From Cladophialophora immunda (Eukaryota > Ascomycota > Eurotiomycetes > Chaetothyriales > Herpotrichiellaceae), in NCBI RefSeq assembly GCF_000835495.1, contig NW_015622545.1, positions 2,434,777 to 2,498,776 on the forward strand: a stretch of DNA of 64,000 nt, given 5' to 3'. Shown in pieces: positions 45,001-57,249 of the stretch (position 1 is the stretch's first letter; each line of letters begins with the position of its first letter). The notes beneath the pieces are model-generated. The model was not told the DNA's origin. It made no database searches and saw only the letters and a list, made by a program, of their open reading frames with translations. The position numbers were made by a program, and so were the translations under genes.

Positions 45001-45498
45001 GATCACTACAGGAAGGCGATTGACATTGCAAAGCAACATGAACTTGTTAAACCGGCGACCCTTCTCGAGGAACACTATGCAATATGTTTTACAAAGCCTA
45101 TCGGCGAGACATTTCGGCTGCGGCAAGAACTGAGGCAATTCTGGCAAGGAGACTGGACCGGGTTTTATCTGTACCACGGCGGAGGTCCAAGGAAAGACCC
45201 AAGGATAGGGCGCGACCTGAGATTCGTTGATCTCCTGGACAGCGAGGAGAGACCGGACACTGTTTTGCTCAGGGGCGAGCTCAAGGATGAGCAAGGAGAA
45301 TGGTTCGTCCAGGGAGAAGCGCAAACATCAGGCAGCTTCGTTTTTTGGCAGTGGTTGAAAGAAGGTGCAGCCAGCCATGCCTTGGAATATCGCGGAACGG
45401 TCAACACTGAGCGGGCGGCTATCGGGGGCTCTTGGGGTCCTCGTGGACGCACAGAGACGATTCCACAAGGGACGTTTTTCTATTTCAAGTCGACTTGA
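42012..45498 (+). CDS. Protein kinase with TPR-like repeats and C-terminal beta-rich domain
   Basis: Exons 42012..42651, 42713..43353 and 43411..45498 (introns 61 and 57 nt) give 1122 aa. The kinase domain spans about 65-420: Lys96 in VLAFKRRS, HGDVKPAN at 217 with catalytic Asp219, DFGFST at 241 and an NAPELEG segment. A helical region follows from about 500 to 980 with TPR-like units (for example EEAIKLSRQSREAVVKIFGEEHG and EEAEALLRDAIKG), resembling the tetratricopeptide arrays of fungal NLR-type proteins. The last about 110 residues are beta-rich, with many Trp/Gly positions (FWQGDWTGFYLYHGGG and WFVQGEAQTSGSF), and resemble no domain I know. The kinase looks catalytically competent. Role unknown. 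Confidence 0.82.
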
Positions 45499-47106
45499 AG
45501 AAGGGATGGAATTGGAAGCCACAATACGTGAGGCGTTATCTCCATCTCAAGAGTCAGTCAGGCCCGCGAGGCTTCGCTAAAGCGACGGGAGATTCTCCCC
45601 AGTGCAGCATACGCTGGAAGCAGAAGACAACTGAACCACTCCATCATACGCTATAACAAACTCCGTCTACGATCTGTGCTTCCCTTCTGCAATTCTCATG
45701 TCCTCTGGACGATTCGTAACGGCTTGAACTCTGAAGCCACTGCTCAAATACGCAATCTATCCCGCGACAGTCATGTGCGTGGGACTTGAGACAGCCTCGC
45801 TGCGTCGCCAGTCCTGACAGATGGTGACACCGCGACAGGGACCCAGATGATTCAGAGATCAAAGAGAGAACAACACACAGAGTCTCTGCAAGCCATGACC
45901 GAGCTAAGTTACTGCCTCAGATTTGGAAGCAGTGAGCGCTTTGCATTGACATCGGTGTGCCGCTCCTCCTAGGGTTTCATCTTTTCGCTCGATGGGCGTC
46001 TAGGCCAACGTCTCAGATAGCGCAAACCAATACCCGACATCATCCACGGAGGTCATGATCTAGTGAATGTCCGCAGCATCCGTGCCCAAGTCTGACCGCA
46101 CGGTTGGATTCTCTCTTACTCTCTTGGACCAGGTCAAGGTGTCGCCCAAAACTTCCATTGACAATGACGGCGCGATCGACGAGGCTCCATTGAAGACAAC
46201 AGTGCCGACTTGCTCCAAATCATAGGGGGAAAGGCATTTGGGGATCTTTGATTCTTGGCTAGCGGTCTGCTGCTACGGAGAATCCTCAGTTGGAGGGAAG
46301 ACCGAATGCATACGGCATTTGGAACATGTTCGATGTTGACTTCGGCAATCAATCTGCCGTGGTAGTGGACGAGGAGGAAGTGCGAGTAGCCTCAATATGT
46401 CAATTAGCCTAATAACAGAAGTTTGGATTGCTCGCTCTATTCGCCAAAGCTACTTCTCCCCAAGGGCTATACCCTGTACTCTGTAGTCAGGTTAGTTAGG
46501 ACGGTGAAGACAGTTACTGTGCTGTAGATCTTGGATGCTTCCGGCCTCCCTCTCCCGGCGGGCTTTCTCCGTCCATACCCTGTGCTCCGAATATTCAGCC
46601 CCCAACAGCCACCCCCAAAGTGCTCTGTCTATATCGACATTGGTGGCATATGCCCCCAAGTTGTCCCCCATGTATACCCCTGACTTCCCCCGCATTTGTT
46701 CCCCTCACAAACATCCCCAGCTTGCTGACTTTCCTGTGGCGTACCATGCTTGCCAAACAACATCCACTGTTTGAGTGCCGCCATCACCATAGCCGTTTTA
46801 CCTGGCCAGATCCACATCGAGAGCTCTTGTAGCAGCTAGACGCGGATCAGCGAAAGCCTTTAGGCTCATCTCGAGTGTTACTTTGCTTCGGTGGAGATGC
46901 AAGCACGGAGGTTCGCCGAACAAATGAAGAGGATGCGCTTGCCCTTGGTCAATGTACCGACTTCAGGCTCAAGGTCGAGTCCCTGAGTATAAAGAGAATA
47001 GAAAGGTACGTTTTTGAGCCACCCAGCTTCCGTTGACTCGAAGCCGGCCCGGCCGTTGCTCGTTATTATCCCTGCGAGAGATTGGGAGGCCCCCGCCCTA
47101 CGTAAA
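45499..47106. other. Intergenic region, nothing recognised
   Basis: 1.6 kb with only short frames. It should contain the promoter of the GH28 gene. No repeat or RNA gene was recognised. Confidence 0.4.
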
Positions 47107-48841
47107 ATGATATTGAAGCCGTTGTTCTCTGTGCTCGGCGTGGTCTCGACCGCTGTGGCGTACGTGGTCAACAATGGGACCGTGTGCTACGTCTACCCGG
47201 AGTCCTTGACGCATTTCGGCCAGCCCGTCGACGACACGCCCTCGATCCTCCAGGCCTTCGAGCTGTGCGGGAAAAATGGGTCCGTCATCCTCACCGAAAA
47301 CACCTTTTACATCGACCAGGTCATGAACACCACCGGCCTGGTGAACTGCGACGTCGAGCTGCACGGCGAGATGATCTGGAGCGACAACATCCCCTACTGG
47401 CTGGGCCACAGTTATTCGGTCGTGTACGCCAACCTGTCCACGGCGTGGTTCTTTGGCGGAGAGAACGTGACCTTCAAAGGGTTTGGGAAAGGACGGTTCA
47501 ATGGAAACGGTAAGTCCACCATCCATGGCCTTCTTTGCGGCAGTGGCTCGATGAACACGAGAATACGGGGGGGCGTCCTTTTTCACAGATCTAACCACTC
47601 TTCGACAGGCCAGGCTTGGTACAACGAGAACCGCAACAACAGCAACCAGCCAGGACGACCGATCGCATTCACCATCCTCAACGCGAAGAACCTGTGGATG
47701 GACGGCGTCTCGTGGAGCCAGGCGCAATTCTGGCACTCGTTCATCTCGCATTCGCAGAACGTCAGCATGTCGAATATCTACATGAACTCCACCAGCAACG
47801 ACACGTGGTTCACCGTCAACACCGACGGCTCTGACACGTGGAACTCCAGGGACGTGTTCTACACCAACTGGACTGTTCTCGGAGGTACGTCCGGAAGGCA
47901 TTTTACAAGTGCCGTCTCCTCTTGCCTTGTTCCCCGCCTGATAGTGTTGCCTTTGTTGACTAACACGAAACCGCACCAGGGGACGACTGCATCGCGATCA
48001 AAGGAAACAGCACCAACATCGTCTCGAAAAACATCACCTGCTATCGCACTCATGGTATGCCTATCGGTTCGGTTGGCCAACAGCCAGGACACCCGGACTT
48101 TGTACAGGACATAGTCTACGAGGACGTCCACCTCATCAACTCCACAAACGGTGCCTGGATCAAAGCGTGGCAAGGTCGCTCTCAATCCGTCACGAACAAC
48201 GGAGGCAGCGGCGGCGGCGGAGGTGGATATATCAAGAACGTCACGTTCCGCAACTTCGTGCTCGAGAACGTCGGCCAGCCCATCAGTGTGACGCAGTGCG
48301 TGTACGGACATGATCCCAGCGTGTGCGACACGAGCGAGGTAAGTGATTATGTTGCTTTCGCTCCTAACCCTATCCCCCTTGCCTATCGAGTTCCGACTTT
48401 GATGGCGTGTGTTTGGCTAATTAACGGGCTGTTTCCCATGCGTAGCTGCAAATCTCCGACGTCACCTGGGAGAACATCACGGGAACGTCGCATTTCGACG
48501 TCGCCTCTGTCATCCATTGCTCTCCCCTGGTGCCGTGCCCCGGCATGAAGTTCATCGACGTGAACATCACCACGGTCAACGCCTCGCTCGGCAGACCGAG
48601 CCTCCCCGAAGTCAACGTGTGCGCGAATATAGTGAACCAGAACGCCACCGGCGACAACGCGACGGGAATCCCGTGCCACGGGTTCGCACCCAACGACATG
48701 CCCAACGTGCTCTACCGGAACTGGCCGGAGCTGCTGCAGAAAGTCATCCTGAGCGTGGTCGTCCCCGAAGCGCAAAGAGACAACTGTTTGCACCCGGGGC
48801 CAGATCCTGCAGCTGCTGGATGCGACCCCCCTCCCTATTGA
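47107..48841 (+). CDS. Secreted GH28 glycoside hydrolase (exo-polygalacturonase type)
   Basis: Exons 47107..47509, 47609..47884, 47980..48338 and 48446..48841 (introns 95-107 nt) give 477 aa. The start at 47107 yields a signal peptide (MILKPLFSVLGVVSTAVA). GH28 active-site groups appear in order: NTDGSD (Asp207), GGDDC (Asp228/229), a THG segment with His251 and IKAWQG, all on the parallel beta-helix. Many N-x-S/T sites indicate glycosylation. The sequence fits exo-acting enzymes that release galacturonic acid from pectin or rhamnogalacturonan rather than endo-polygalacturonases. Galacturonate released outside could feed 2-keto acid aldolases, but no link to the DapA-like gene 38 kb away is shown. 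Confidence 0.9.
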
Positions 48842-49766
48842 GACATTCGTCAGCTGCTTGTGGGTAGTGGTTCGTCGCAAGGCAAGGGACGGTCATTATC
48901 AGAGTAAATGCTTTCACGAGGGAGATGCGACTGATGCCAGAGCCTTGCGTGCAGATATCACGCCATGTCGAGGCAATTACGGTCGTCGTTATGCGGATTT
49001 GTACCCCGACAAAAGAAAAAGGGAGAAAGAAGGAAATTGAGGTATGAAAAGGAGTCGCTTCATAGATGGAAATACAGAGTGCTTTTCAAACAGACAGTCA
49101 TCTTCTTTGCCTGCACGATCTTCCGGAGCATCCCAGCAAACATGCGAACATATCCAGAGTTGCAGTCACGCTGATCTCATGTAATCGCCCAGGCATCCAA
49201 GAACAATGACCATAATTCCGCTCCCAAAGCAAGTTGCCTCCCTTCACACCGATTGGGTGGAGGCGAGTCACAAGGAGGCGGTAGGTGAGTAGGTTCTACT
49301 CTCCCAGAGAAGAAGGCTGGAAAGGGTTGGACATCTTTAAGTTCCAACCACAGACCTTCAGCTTGCGCCACGAATCAGAAACGGAGCCATGGAAAGTCCC
49401 GTGAGAACTTTGAACGTGCCTCGTGTTCTTTCGACACGTCCTTCCTCTGGTTCCTCCCGCTTGAGGCACGCGAGTCGCCCTGAGACTTACCTCGCTGCGA
49501 GTCTTCGAGCATTTTCCAGCGGAAGACTTGATTTGAGTGATCACTCTTTGTTGCATGGCGTTATCTCTGACTTCAAGTCGCAGATGGACAACAGGGAAGC
49601 GGAGCAGGTACTATCTTAAACGAGAAAGCGCTACATCCTGAGTCTATGCAAGGCAAGCATGATCAAGAGGATGGAACAAACTGATCCCAACATTTCTCTG
49701 GGCCAGCTCGTAAAGAAGGAGCACATGTCCTGGGGCGGCAGGGCTATTACGTCGGCACAATCAACG
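48842..49766. other. Convergent intergenic region
   Basis: 0.9 kb between the GH28 stop and the end of the second amidase. A 76-codon frame at 49389 has no support. Confidence 0.4.
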
Positions 49767-51861
49767 TTAACGGGTCATTTTCTCGACAAGCAGAGTCGCT
49801 TTGACCAATTTGGCTTCCATCTGACGTTGCCCGACCACCTGCAAACCGATAGGGAACCCTTCATATCGCTGGCGCTTCTCCTTTGTGTCTGCATGAAAAT
49901 TAGAAAATTGCTCTACCGAGGGTTTCTAGTTCATGGAATGGAGAAAGCAATTTGGAACAATGTACTCACATATAGATTGCACCCTTTCATCCATCGGGCC
50001 ACGAGGAGGAGGCAATTCAACGTCGTCTTTGCTTAGATCCACGGAGCCACATTGCACAATGGCGGCAGGATAGTCCAGCACATTCCAAATCCGCGAGAAG
50101 TGACTGCGGATCAAAGTGTCGTGCGGTCGTGGCAGACAGCTCTGTGGAGGGGTGAGGATGACATCCACTGGCCGCCCTGAACGGGTTCGCTTCGCTGTTG
50201 ACGCCCAGTATTCCAGCCAGTCGGTCTGGAGCTGCAGCCTCTCTGCACTCAGCGCGAACAGATCGGCCAGGGTGCCTTCTTCACACGGATACAGGCCGCC
50301 TTGCTTGACAGACTCCGTGTAAGGCTCCCCAGTGAGATTACGAGCGGCGTCAAGAGCCTTTCAACATCAGCATTGCGCTCCTATCGATCGATGGCCTGCA
50401 AAACCCACCTTTCCGCCTTCGATCCTGAAGTGTCCGACCGCGTTTTTGGCCAGTTCGGCGCACTTGTAGAATTCCATATCAACAATTTCATGACCGGCTG
50501 CTGAAAGTCTGTCGCAGGTCTCTCTGAGGATACGAAGCAGGGGCGGCAAAGGAGTGGTTTCATGGTCTTCCCAGATGACACCAAACACCAAGGGTCGCTC
50601 CGGCAGTGGTTGTGAGTCCCAAGGCAAATAGCTACATCCGGGATCGTAAAGCCAGGGCTCTGCATCTGATACTGCGCGGAGAAGTAGCTCACAGTCTCTC
50701 ATTGAAACGGCCAGAACGCCGTTTACGCACAGAATGCCGACTGTCTCTGCTCCGTCTGTCAAATAACCCTGAAGTCGGTGGTAGGGGAGGCGGCCTGAAG
50801 ATGGTTTGACCGCATAGACTCCATTGCAATAGGCTGGTATCCTATTACACGAGAACAGATATTAGAAGAGGTCTCTTAACAACGAAGACGAGGAGGGTTG
50901 GGGATCTTACCTCACTGATCCTCCCACATCTGTCCCTATCCCCATCAAGGCTCCTCGAATACCAAGTAAAGCCCCCAGTCCACCCGAGCTCCCGGCGGCC
51001 GTTAGATGCTTGGATCTGGCATTCCGAGACTGCCCGAACACAAAGTTCTCTGTATCGGGCGTCATCATGGATTGTGGGACATTGGTCTTGACGTACATGA
51101 CAGCCCCGAGTGACAGGAGCATGTCGACGACGACCGAGTTCCGCGTGACGGGCTTGAACGCGAACGCCGCCATTCCGATGGTCGAATCAACGCCCGCCAC
51201 ATTGATGCTGTCTTTCAGAGCGATCGGCAGCCCGTGCAAGGGACCCAGGGGTTTCCCGGTCCGGTCGAGGTGGTCGTCAAGGTACGCCGCGCGCTCCAGG
51301 GCTTGGTCGAAGAAGATTTCCGTCAGGCAGTTCAAGGCCTGTTGCGCGATGGCAGCTCTCTGTGTGCGTAGACAAGAGGGCCCATCAGCCACCGACTCCA
51401 AAGACTCAATGGACACTGCGTAATCTTTCGTGGACAAACAAAGAGCTTGCTCACTCACGCTGCTCAGGGCCTTGTTTGAGTCTCTGACAGCGGCTCAGGT
51501 ATGTACATGTACCCGCGACACATTCGTGGCATGCCGCCCAAGGGAAACTTACTTTACAAAACGCCCTCGTCACTTCAACGCTGCTGTACTCCCTCGCGTG
51601 GATTTTCTCCAACAAGGCGACCGAGTCGTGCTTTTCCGTGATGTCCAGCTCTCGCTGCGACAGCAGGGAGCAAGACCGCGGGAGGTCGAGCAGGTTGTCG
51701 TCGTCCTCGGGGATCGATATCCTCCACTCCGCCGGGATTTTGCTCTCTCGCTCTGCCACCTTGCGGCGACTGATTTCGAGATAGGCGGGCTCTGTCGGCA
51801 TGATCATTGCGAATCGTCTATTGGAATCTGATGTGGGCTCGGTCCTCTTGAAATCGGTCAA
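49767..51861 (-). CDS. Second amidase-signature hydrolase
   Basis: Five exons, 51861..51553, 51359..50911, 50841..50409, 50357..49970 and 49888..49767, give 566 aa; ATGs at codons 19 and 21 are alternative starts. The catalytic set is complete: Lys152 (ALKD), cis-Ser227 in GSSGG and Ser251 in TDVGGSVR, again spaced 75 and 24. It shares with the amidase at 30295 the leader pattern (PAYLEI, IPAEW, DLPRSCSLL), RAAIAQQ and GPLHGLP, so the two are paralogues, but intron positions differ. The first intron is long (193 nt), with a clear GTAAGT donor, and may hide a small alternative exon. It stands head-to-head with a PuuE-like deacetylase, repeating the arrangement at 28.6-32.2 kb. Confidence 0.88.
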
Positions 51862-52460
51862 GCAATTGCAGTCGTGGATAATCTATTTCTTCTACTTTGG
51901 TAGCGTCTGTATTTCTCTTTATGGGACTATTCTTAGCAACAAATGATTCGACCGTACAAGATCCCTTTCGTCAAAACTCAAATGGAACCTGTTCGTCGTG
52001 GATCTCCATAACACCAAGTCGCTTACCTAAATGCTTCAGTGACCGCATCGGATTTCCCGCCGCATTTGCCCTTGTACCATCGTCGGCAGGAGCCGTTCTC
52101 CGTTCCCTTTTTGCGACCCTAGGCAATCATACCGATATTCCACATGTCCACCGGCAGCATTTGATATAGCAAACTTCCCTGGCCTTTGGAGTTAATCCGA
52201 TTTTTGTTTTTCACATACCTATCTTGGTAAAGCGGGGTTTCTGCATCTCCCAAACAGCATCTTTGCATACACTGCGGATACCGCTGGTCGTCTATCCGCT
52301 CTGATCGATCTTCGGACTGCCAGAATTCCAGCATCACTACGCCATCTTGCACAGAACTTCATCACCAGCTTCGACCTCTGACAGACCTTCTCTTTGAACT
52401 CTTGGGAGTTGGCTTGCACAAAACCACACGCACTACATACATACCCGGCGCAAACTCAGC
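51862..52460. promoter_or_regulatory. Shared promoter of second amidase and deacetylase
   Basis: 0.6-kb divergent region. One HGATAR-type GATA-factor site (AGATAG on the minus strand) lies near 52220. No other motif was identified. Confidence 0.35.
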
Positions 52461-53779
52461 ATGGTGATCGAGGACAAGAAATATTCGTTCGATCGCGATC
52501 TGATCGGCTACGGCCAGCAAGGCAGAAATGCGGAATGGCCGAAAGGAGCACGCATTGCAGTCAGTATATGTGTGAATTACGAGTAAGTTGATCCTCTTCG
52601 AGCAATTTGTGATTTGCGACCGCACAACGGGGTTCTTTGAAGGACAGGACAAGTACCCTCAATTTTCTCCACGAGATAGTGGTATTCTTTGCTTGCTTGG
52701 CTTTATTTCACATGCTGGACTCGAAACTGAAAGAATTTCCAACCCAAAGGGAAGGCGCAGAGTCAACGGTGTTGAACGGAGATGGTCAATCAGAGATCAT
52801 GAACTGGGAAAAGGGTAAGCGGAACTCTACTCGCATCTTCCTTGAGAGGTATAGATGATATACCAACAAAGACGGTTGGGCTGGGTGTCTATATCCTCCA
52901 AATCATCTGAACTGACATGGAATATCGCTCTGTCCCACTCTAGCCGGCGGACCTGCCTTCGTCAACGCACGCCAACCCAATGTCGAATCCGAGTACGCGT
53001 ACGGTTCGCGCTCGGGAATCTGGAGGCTGCTGCGAATTTTCGCGGAGCGCTCCTATCCATTCACCCTGCTGGCCGTGGGACAAGCTCTGGAAATGAACCC
53101 GGCCGTGGCCAAGGCCTGTGTCGAAGCCGGCCACGAGATCGCCGGCCACGGATACCGCTGGCTTGATTCTCGAGACCTACCACCCGCGGAGGAGAAGGAA
53201 ACGGTGAAGAGGGCCATCCAGGCGATCCAGAACACGGCCGGGGTGGACCCGACAGGTTGGTACGTGGGCAGGATCAGCCCGAACAGTATCGGCGTGGTGT
53301 GGGAGGCGTTCGAGGAGATGGGACTGCAGTTGAAGTGGCAGAGCGACTTTTACGGCGACGATGTGCCTGTCTGGACACACCTGCCCGCCGGGCTGGTGAG
53401 TGTGCAAGAAGAACAAGCAACTCGGCGGCGGCAGCAGCAGCAGGGAAAAGACGCAAGGCCGAAAGAAGGCCTTTTGCACGTCCCCTACTCGTACGACTGC
53501 AACGACATGAAATTCCATTTCGCGGCTGACGGGTTTGGCGGCGCGTCGTTCTTCGAGTACCTGGTGGACGCCTTCGACATGTTGTACGAGGAAGGCGGGA
53601 AGATGATGTCGATCGGCATCCATCCACGAATCGTGGGCAAGCCCGGCCGTGCCAGGCAGTTGCAGAGGTTTCTGAACTATATCAGCTCCAAACCGGACGT
53701 CTGGGTGTGTACTCGAGCAGATATTGCGGCGCATTGGAGGGATCGGTTTCCATATCAAACCGTGCCGGGAAGCGACTGA
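52461..53779 (+). CDS. PuuE/allantoinase-like polysaccharide deacetylase-fold hydrolase
   Basis: Exons 52461..52582, 52750..52814 and 52944..53779 give 340 aa. The NodB-fold core is present: VNYEEGAE near the first metal motif, GHEIAGHGYRW for the His pair, and SIGIHPRIVG near the end. These variants, and the start SFDRDLIGYG, are those of the PuuE group (metal-dependent allantoinase of bacterial urate catabolism and fungal relatives often called chitin deacetylases). No signal peptide is present, so an intracellular amide/ureide substrate fits better than cell-wall chitin. A Gln/Arg-rich insert near residue 215 begins with a perfect GTGAGT donor and could be a retained intron. The gene faces an amidase and is convergent with a Zn2Cys6 regulator 104 bp away. 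Confidence 0.85.
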
Positions 53780-53883
53780 TTCTTTGTGGCCCGCACACTA
53801 ATAGCCTTCTTCAAGTGGAATATTCTTGTCTCTCTCTGAGCTTTAAGCAGCCAGAATTGAAACGACAGGGTACAGCCCGAGGA

Positions 53884-56088
53884 TCAGAAATCTCCCCACA
53901 TAGACCAGCCATCCGTGGGAAATGTGTCCATGGCTTGAATGATGCCATCGTACATCCATGTTTCGTTGATTTGATAATCTCCAAGCACAGTTTCAAAGCT
54001 GTCCCAAACGCTATCCTGGACTCTATTCTCCGCAAATCGATCGCTGTTATTACCTCCATTGCTGCTCAGCAGTGATTGCTCCGCGAGTGCATGTTGTCCC
54101 TGAGTGATTCTGCCCGAGACGCGAGTAGTCCGCCCAGAGGACGACGCAGAAGAATTGCCATGATTTCCCTCGATTGTGGCGGAGACGAGACTCTCAAAGG
54201 CATTGCGGACTTTTCGGGCCGCTGGCCAGCGTTCCGAAATGGCGTACAGCATCGTGCTGCAGGCGCGGATGTCACTGCTAAAATTGGCATCGAAGAGCGT
54301 CGGATCCAGACAGAAACAGTAGACCAGAGCAAGCCCGGCCACGAAATTAGCATGCAACGCGAGGAGCGAGAACGAAATGTAGGACTGATTGTTGTGCAGC
54401 CTTTTGTACATCTGACAGATTTGTCCGGCCGAGTAGGCGAACAAGCGAAAGTCGGGGTGCGACGGTGAAAGCGACGGAAGCAAAGGGAGGAACAGGAGCA
54501 CCAAGGCCTTGTGGTATTGTATCATGTGGTAGTCGGTGGTGCTGTAAGGGAGCTTCCCTTCTTTCTCTGGATGTGAGACGTATGGGATGGCAGCCTTCCA
54601 CTCCTCGAGTGCATTTCGAAGTTTGGCAATCTTGTGCGACTTGATCTCGGATATGGGTTTGTCCACCCGGCAGACGGTATGGGAGATTTTGGATTCTAGT
54701 TGTTGGATCCGAATAATGTGGATAGCGGGTGTAAGGGAGGTGATGCGACGTGGATTTGCCAGTGACTGCGCAATTGCGGCAGTGATCTCTTCTTCCGTTT
54801 CGTACGAGTCCTCGATGTTTGCCGGTAGTGCAACGTCGATATCTCTATCTGACACAGAGTATGGACGACCAACGGTCCTGGCAACAGACCTTTCCAACAT
54901 GTACGCCGTCCAGAATATGCGTTTGCGCCGCTGATCGACCAGGTTGGAAAGATTATTTGTCTTTCGATGTAGACCACCGTCGAGGCAATGTCGCATCGTC
55001 GTACCTATCATCCACCTGCCAGAGGTTAGTGAGCGACTGAGAAACGTAACTGGTAGCCTCCTTACCATACGCCTGGACCAGTAGGCGATCTTAACTGGTA
55101 GATGGACAACAGGAGCATTGCTTCCAAGTTCTCCAGGCTGCGCACATCTGAGATTATATCAATCTCTGTCAAAGCAGCGGCGTAGTGAGACTACTGACGT
55201 TAGAATCCCATGTCTCGCTTTTAGAATATATCTTGGCGCACAAACCTCAGGTGATGGATGCGAGTTGTCATCCGCCAGTTGCAGGTACCTTGCCCCAATG
55301 GCATAAACCAAATGCAGAATAGCATAGTCTAATCGACTCGACCGGGCTTCCTTCGATTGTGAATGATGCGCAGACATGAGACTCGCTCGATCTTGATGCA
55401 GAGCATGAACCCTCTTCTTAGACAAGAAAGGGTGCTTGGGGTACACCTTCAGCAGATAAGTGCTGGTGAGTTCTTCCCCCATTTTATCGGCAGGCATCTC
55501 AGCGAAAACAAGGCTGTCGGATCCCGGATGCTGCTTGGATTGCTCAGAGGTGACAGGTCTGTCCGATCTAAGGCGCGATTCCCGTGTTGAACTTGAATCC
55601 AGGTTTGGCACATTCATTGCAGATTTGACCAATTTAGCAAGCTGAAACCCACTGGATGTTCCAAGATAAGAGTTGGGCGACAATGCAACGAAGCCGACCC
55701 CCAATTCCAGGCTTGGCTCTGAGTTCTCTTCTCTGTCATCTTGGCCCTGCGGCTCGGCAGACACTCTCGATGAGCTAGGTGCTGTCGCCTCGTTCAAATT
55801 TGCGAGATGGTCTGCTGCTAATTTGGGGTCGACGGAGGTCAATGACTGCTCTAGGTGAGCGATGTGGTTCTCCAATGACCTGACGTATTCTGACGGATAT
55901 ACTTGCTTGACGCCGTAAGAGCAAGGCTCGCCGGCAGAGAGGCAGTTGGAACAGGAAGGGAACTCATTGTCACAGCGTTGCTTGCGGCCTTTGCATCGCT
56001 GGCAAGCAACGGCGCTTCGGGCTCGTCGTTTGGCTGGTCGCTCTTGCACGCCGTCGTCTTGCGGACTGAAGTGTTGCACTGCATGCAT
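53884..56088 (-). CDS. Zn2Cys6 transcription factor
   Basis: Exons 56088..55246, 55190..55066 and 55015..53884 (introns 55 and 50 nt) give 699 aa. The zinc cluster near residues 27-56 reads C-x2-C-x6-C-x6-C-x2-C-x6-C (ACQRCKGRKQRCD) and is followed by a short coiled dimerisation helix. The fungal-specific domain (PF04082) is recognisable from YPKHPFLSKK through LLSIYQLRSPTGPGVWWMIG to LHRKT and GRPYSVSDRD. Intron 1 ends at AGTAG; only that acceptor restores the conserved HYAAALTEIDIISDVRSLEN segment. It is placed between the deacetylase (convergent) and an NCS1 permease (divergent), so it may control one or both. Confidence 0.88.
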
Positions 56089-57249
56089 GTTGGCTCTTTT
56101 CCAGGCTTTCGACAGCCGCTCCAGTTGGAACTGAATTTGTAACGTTCAGGACACTCGAGGTCGGCTTCTTGAGCCCCGTTACCGCATCCGCGGTACCATT
56201 TTCCACACAATTATGCCCATTCTTGTCCGTATAGGTGAGCTTTAGGAGTTAACTCTTCATTTGACGATCAATGCTTGTCCGCCTTCTCTGTAGCTGAGAT
56301 GTCAACGGAACCATGTTGTTCTGTTGACCTCTGAGCATTGGTCTCGGAGAGTCAGCCTCGGGTGGCTTTAGTGGCTTGACGCAACTGATGCGGCAAGTGG
56401 CCCGAGCGACGGTCCACCCTTATCGTTGCGCCTTGCCATATTAGGGCAATAGCCTCACGTGATATGTGCGCCACTCCGAACTTTGATAAGGCTGATGAAA
56501 TTCCTTCAGATGGGAGAAGCCAACAATTATTATCACTGTTGATCCCACACTCCGGAAGTGAGAATCCGCACAACGCTATGTGCGGCTCGTGCGACAGGTC
56601 CAGAAGTCTAGGAGAAGTCCGCCATCCTTCAATGGAGGCGGCAGGATCCCGCAATCAACACTTCGGATATCCGCCACATGGTGTTTGACCACGATTCGGT
56701 TCTCACTTCGAAACTAACCAATCATGGCTGAGAAGCCTTGTTCAATTGGCTGACTCCTTTAGCTTTATCGCCTTTGTGCAAGGCTCCGATGAAGCATTGA
56801 CTTCGGAGTAATGCCATTGCTAAGGGTTTGTCGACGTAGGCGGGTCTGCCGAACACCCTGAAATACCTGTGGTCTTACGATGTCAGCCGATTGATGTCGT
56901 GCACCGGGACAGGACTAACCAATATGATCTCGCCCATTCTTTTCAAGATAAGGAGGACTAGTCTATGTTGTCTCTAGAGGGACACATATGATGGCCTGGA
57001 GAGCTGCCCAGCCTTGCTAGCAGCATTCTTAGGCCGATGATCGAGTCTTCGGAAATCCCGTCTCTGCTATATTCGACTAGGCTGGTCGATATCAAAGTAC
57101 TTTACAAGTCGAGAGATACTATCATTGACCCGAGCGGCAGCTATAACTATATCCACGGATCGCCGCATGCTGTCTCGTCGCGGCTTCGACAAAACCGTTT
57201 GAACACTCCGTGAAGTGTCTGGGAAGAATTCTTGACGCCTTGTCCAAAC
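56089..57249. promoter_or_regulatory. Divergent intergenic region, regulator and permease
   Basis: 1.16 kb between the Zn2Cys6 regulator and the NCS1 permease. A 100-codon frame on the minus strand at 56352-56654 has no support. I found no specific site. Confidence 0.35.

Noticed and set aside
55159..55245. Frameshift or truncation of the Zn2Cys6 regulator ending at 55159
   Set aside because: A 55-nt intron with a CTAAC branch and AGTAG acceptor joins the conserved HYAAAL...DVRSLEN segment in frame.
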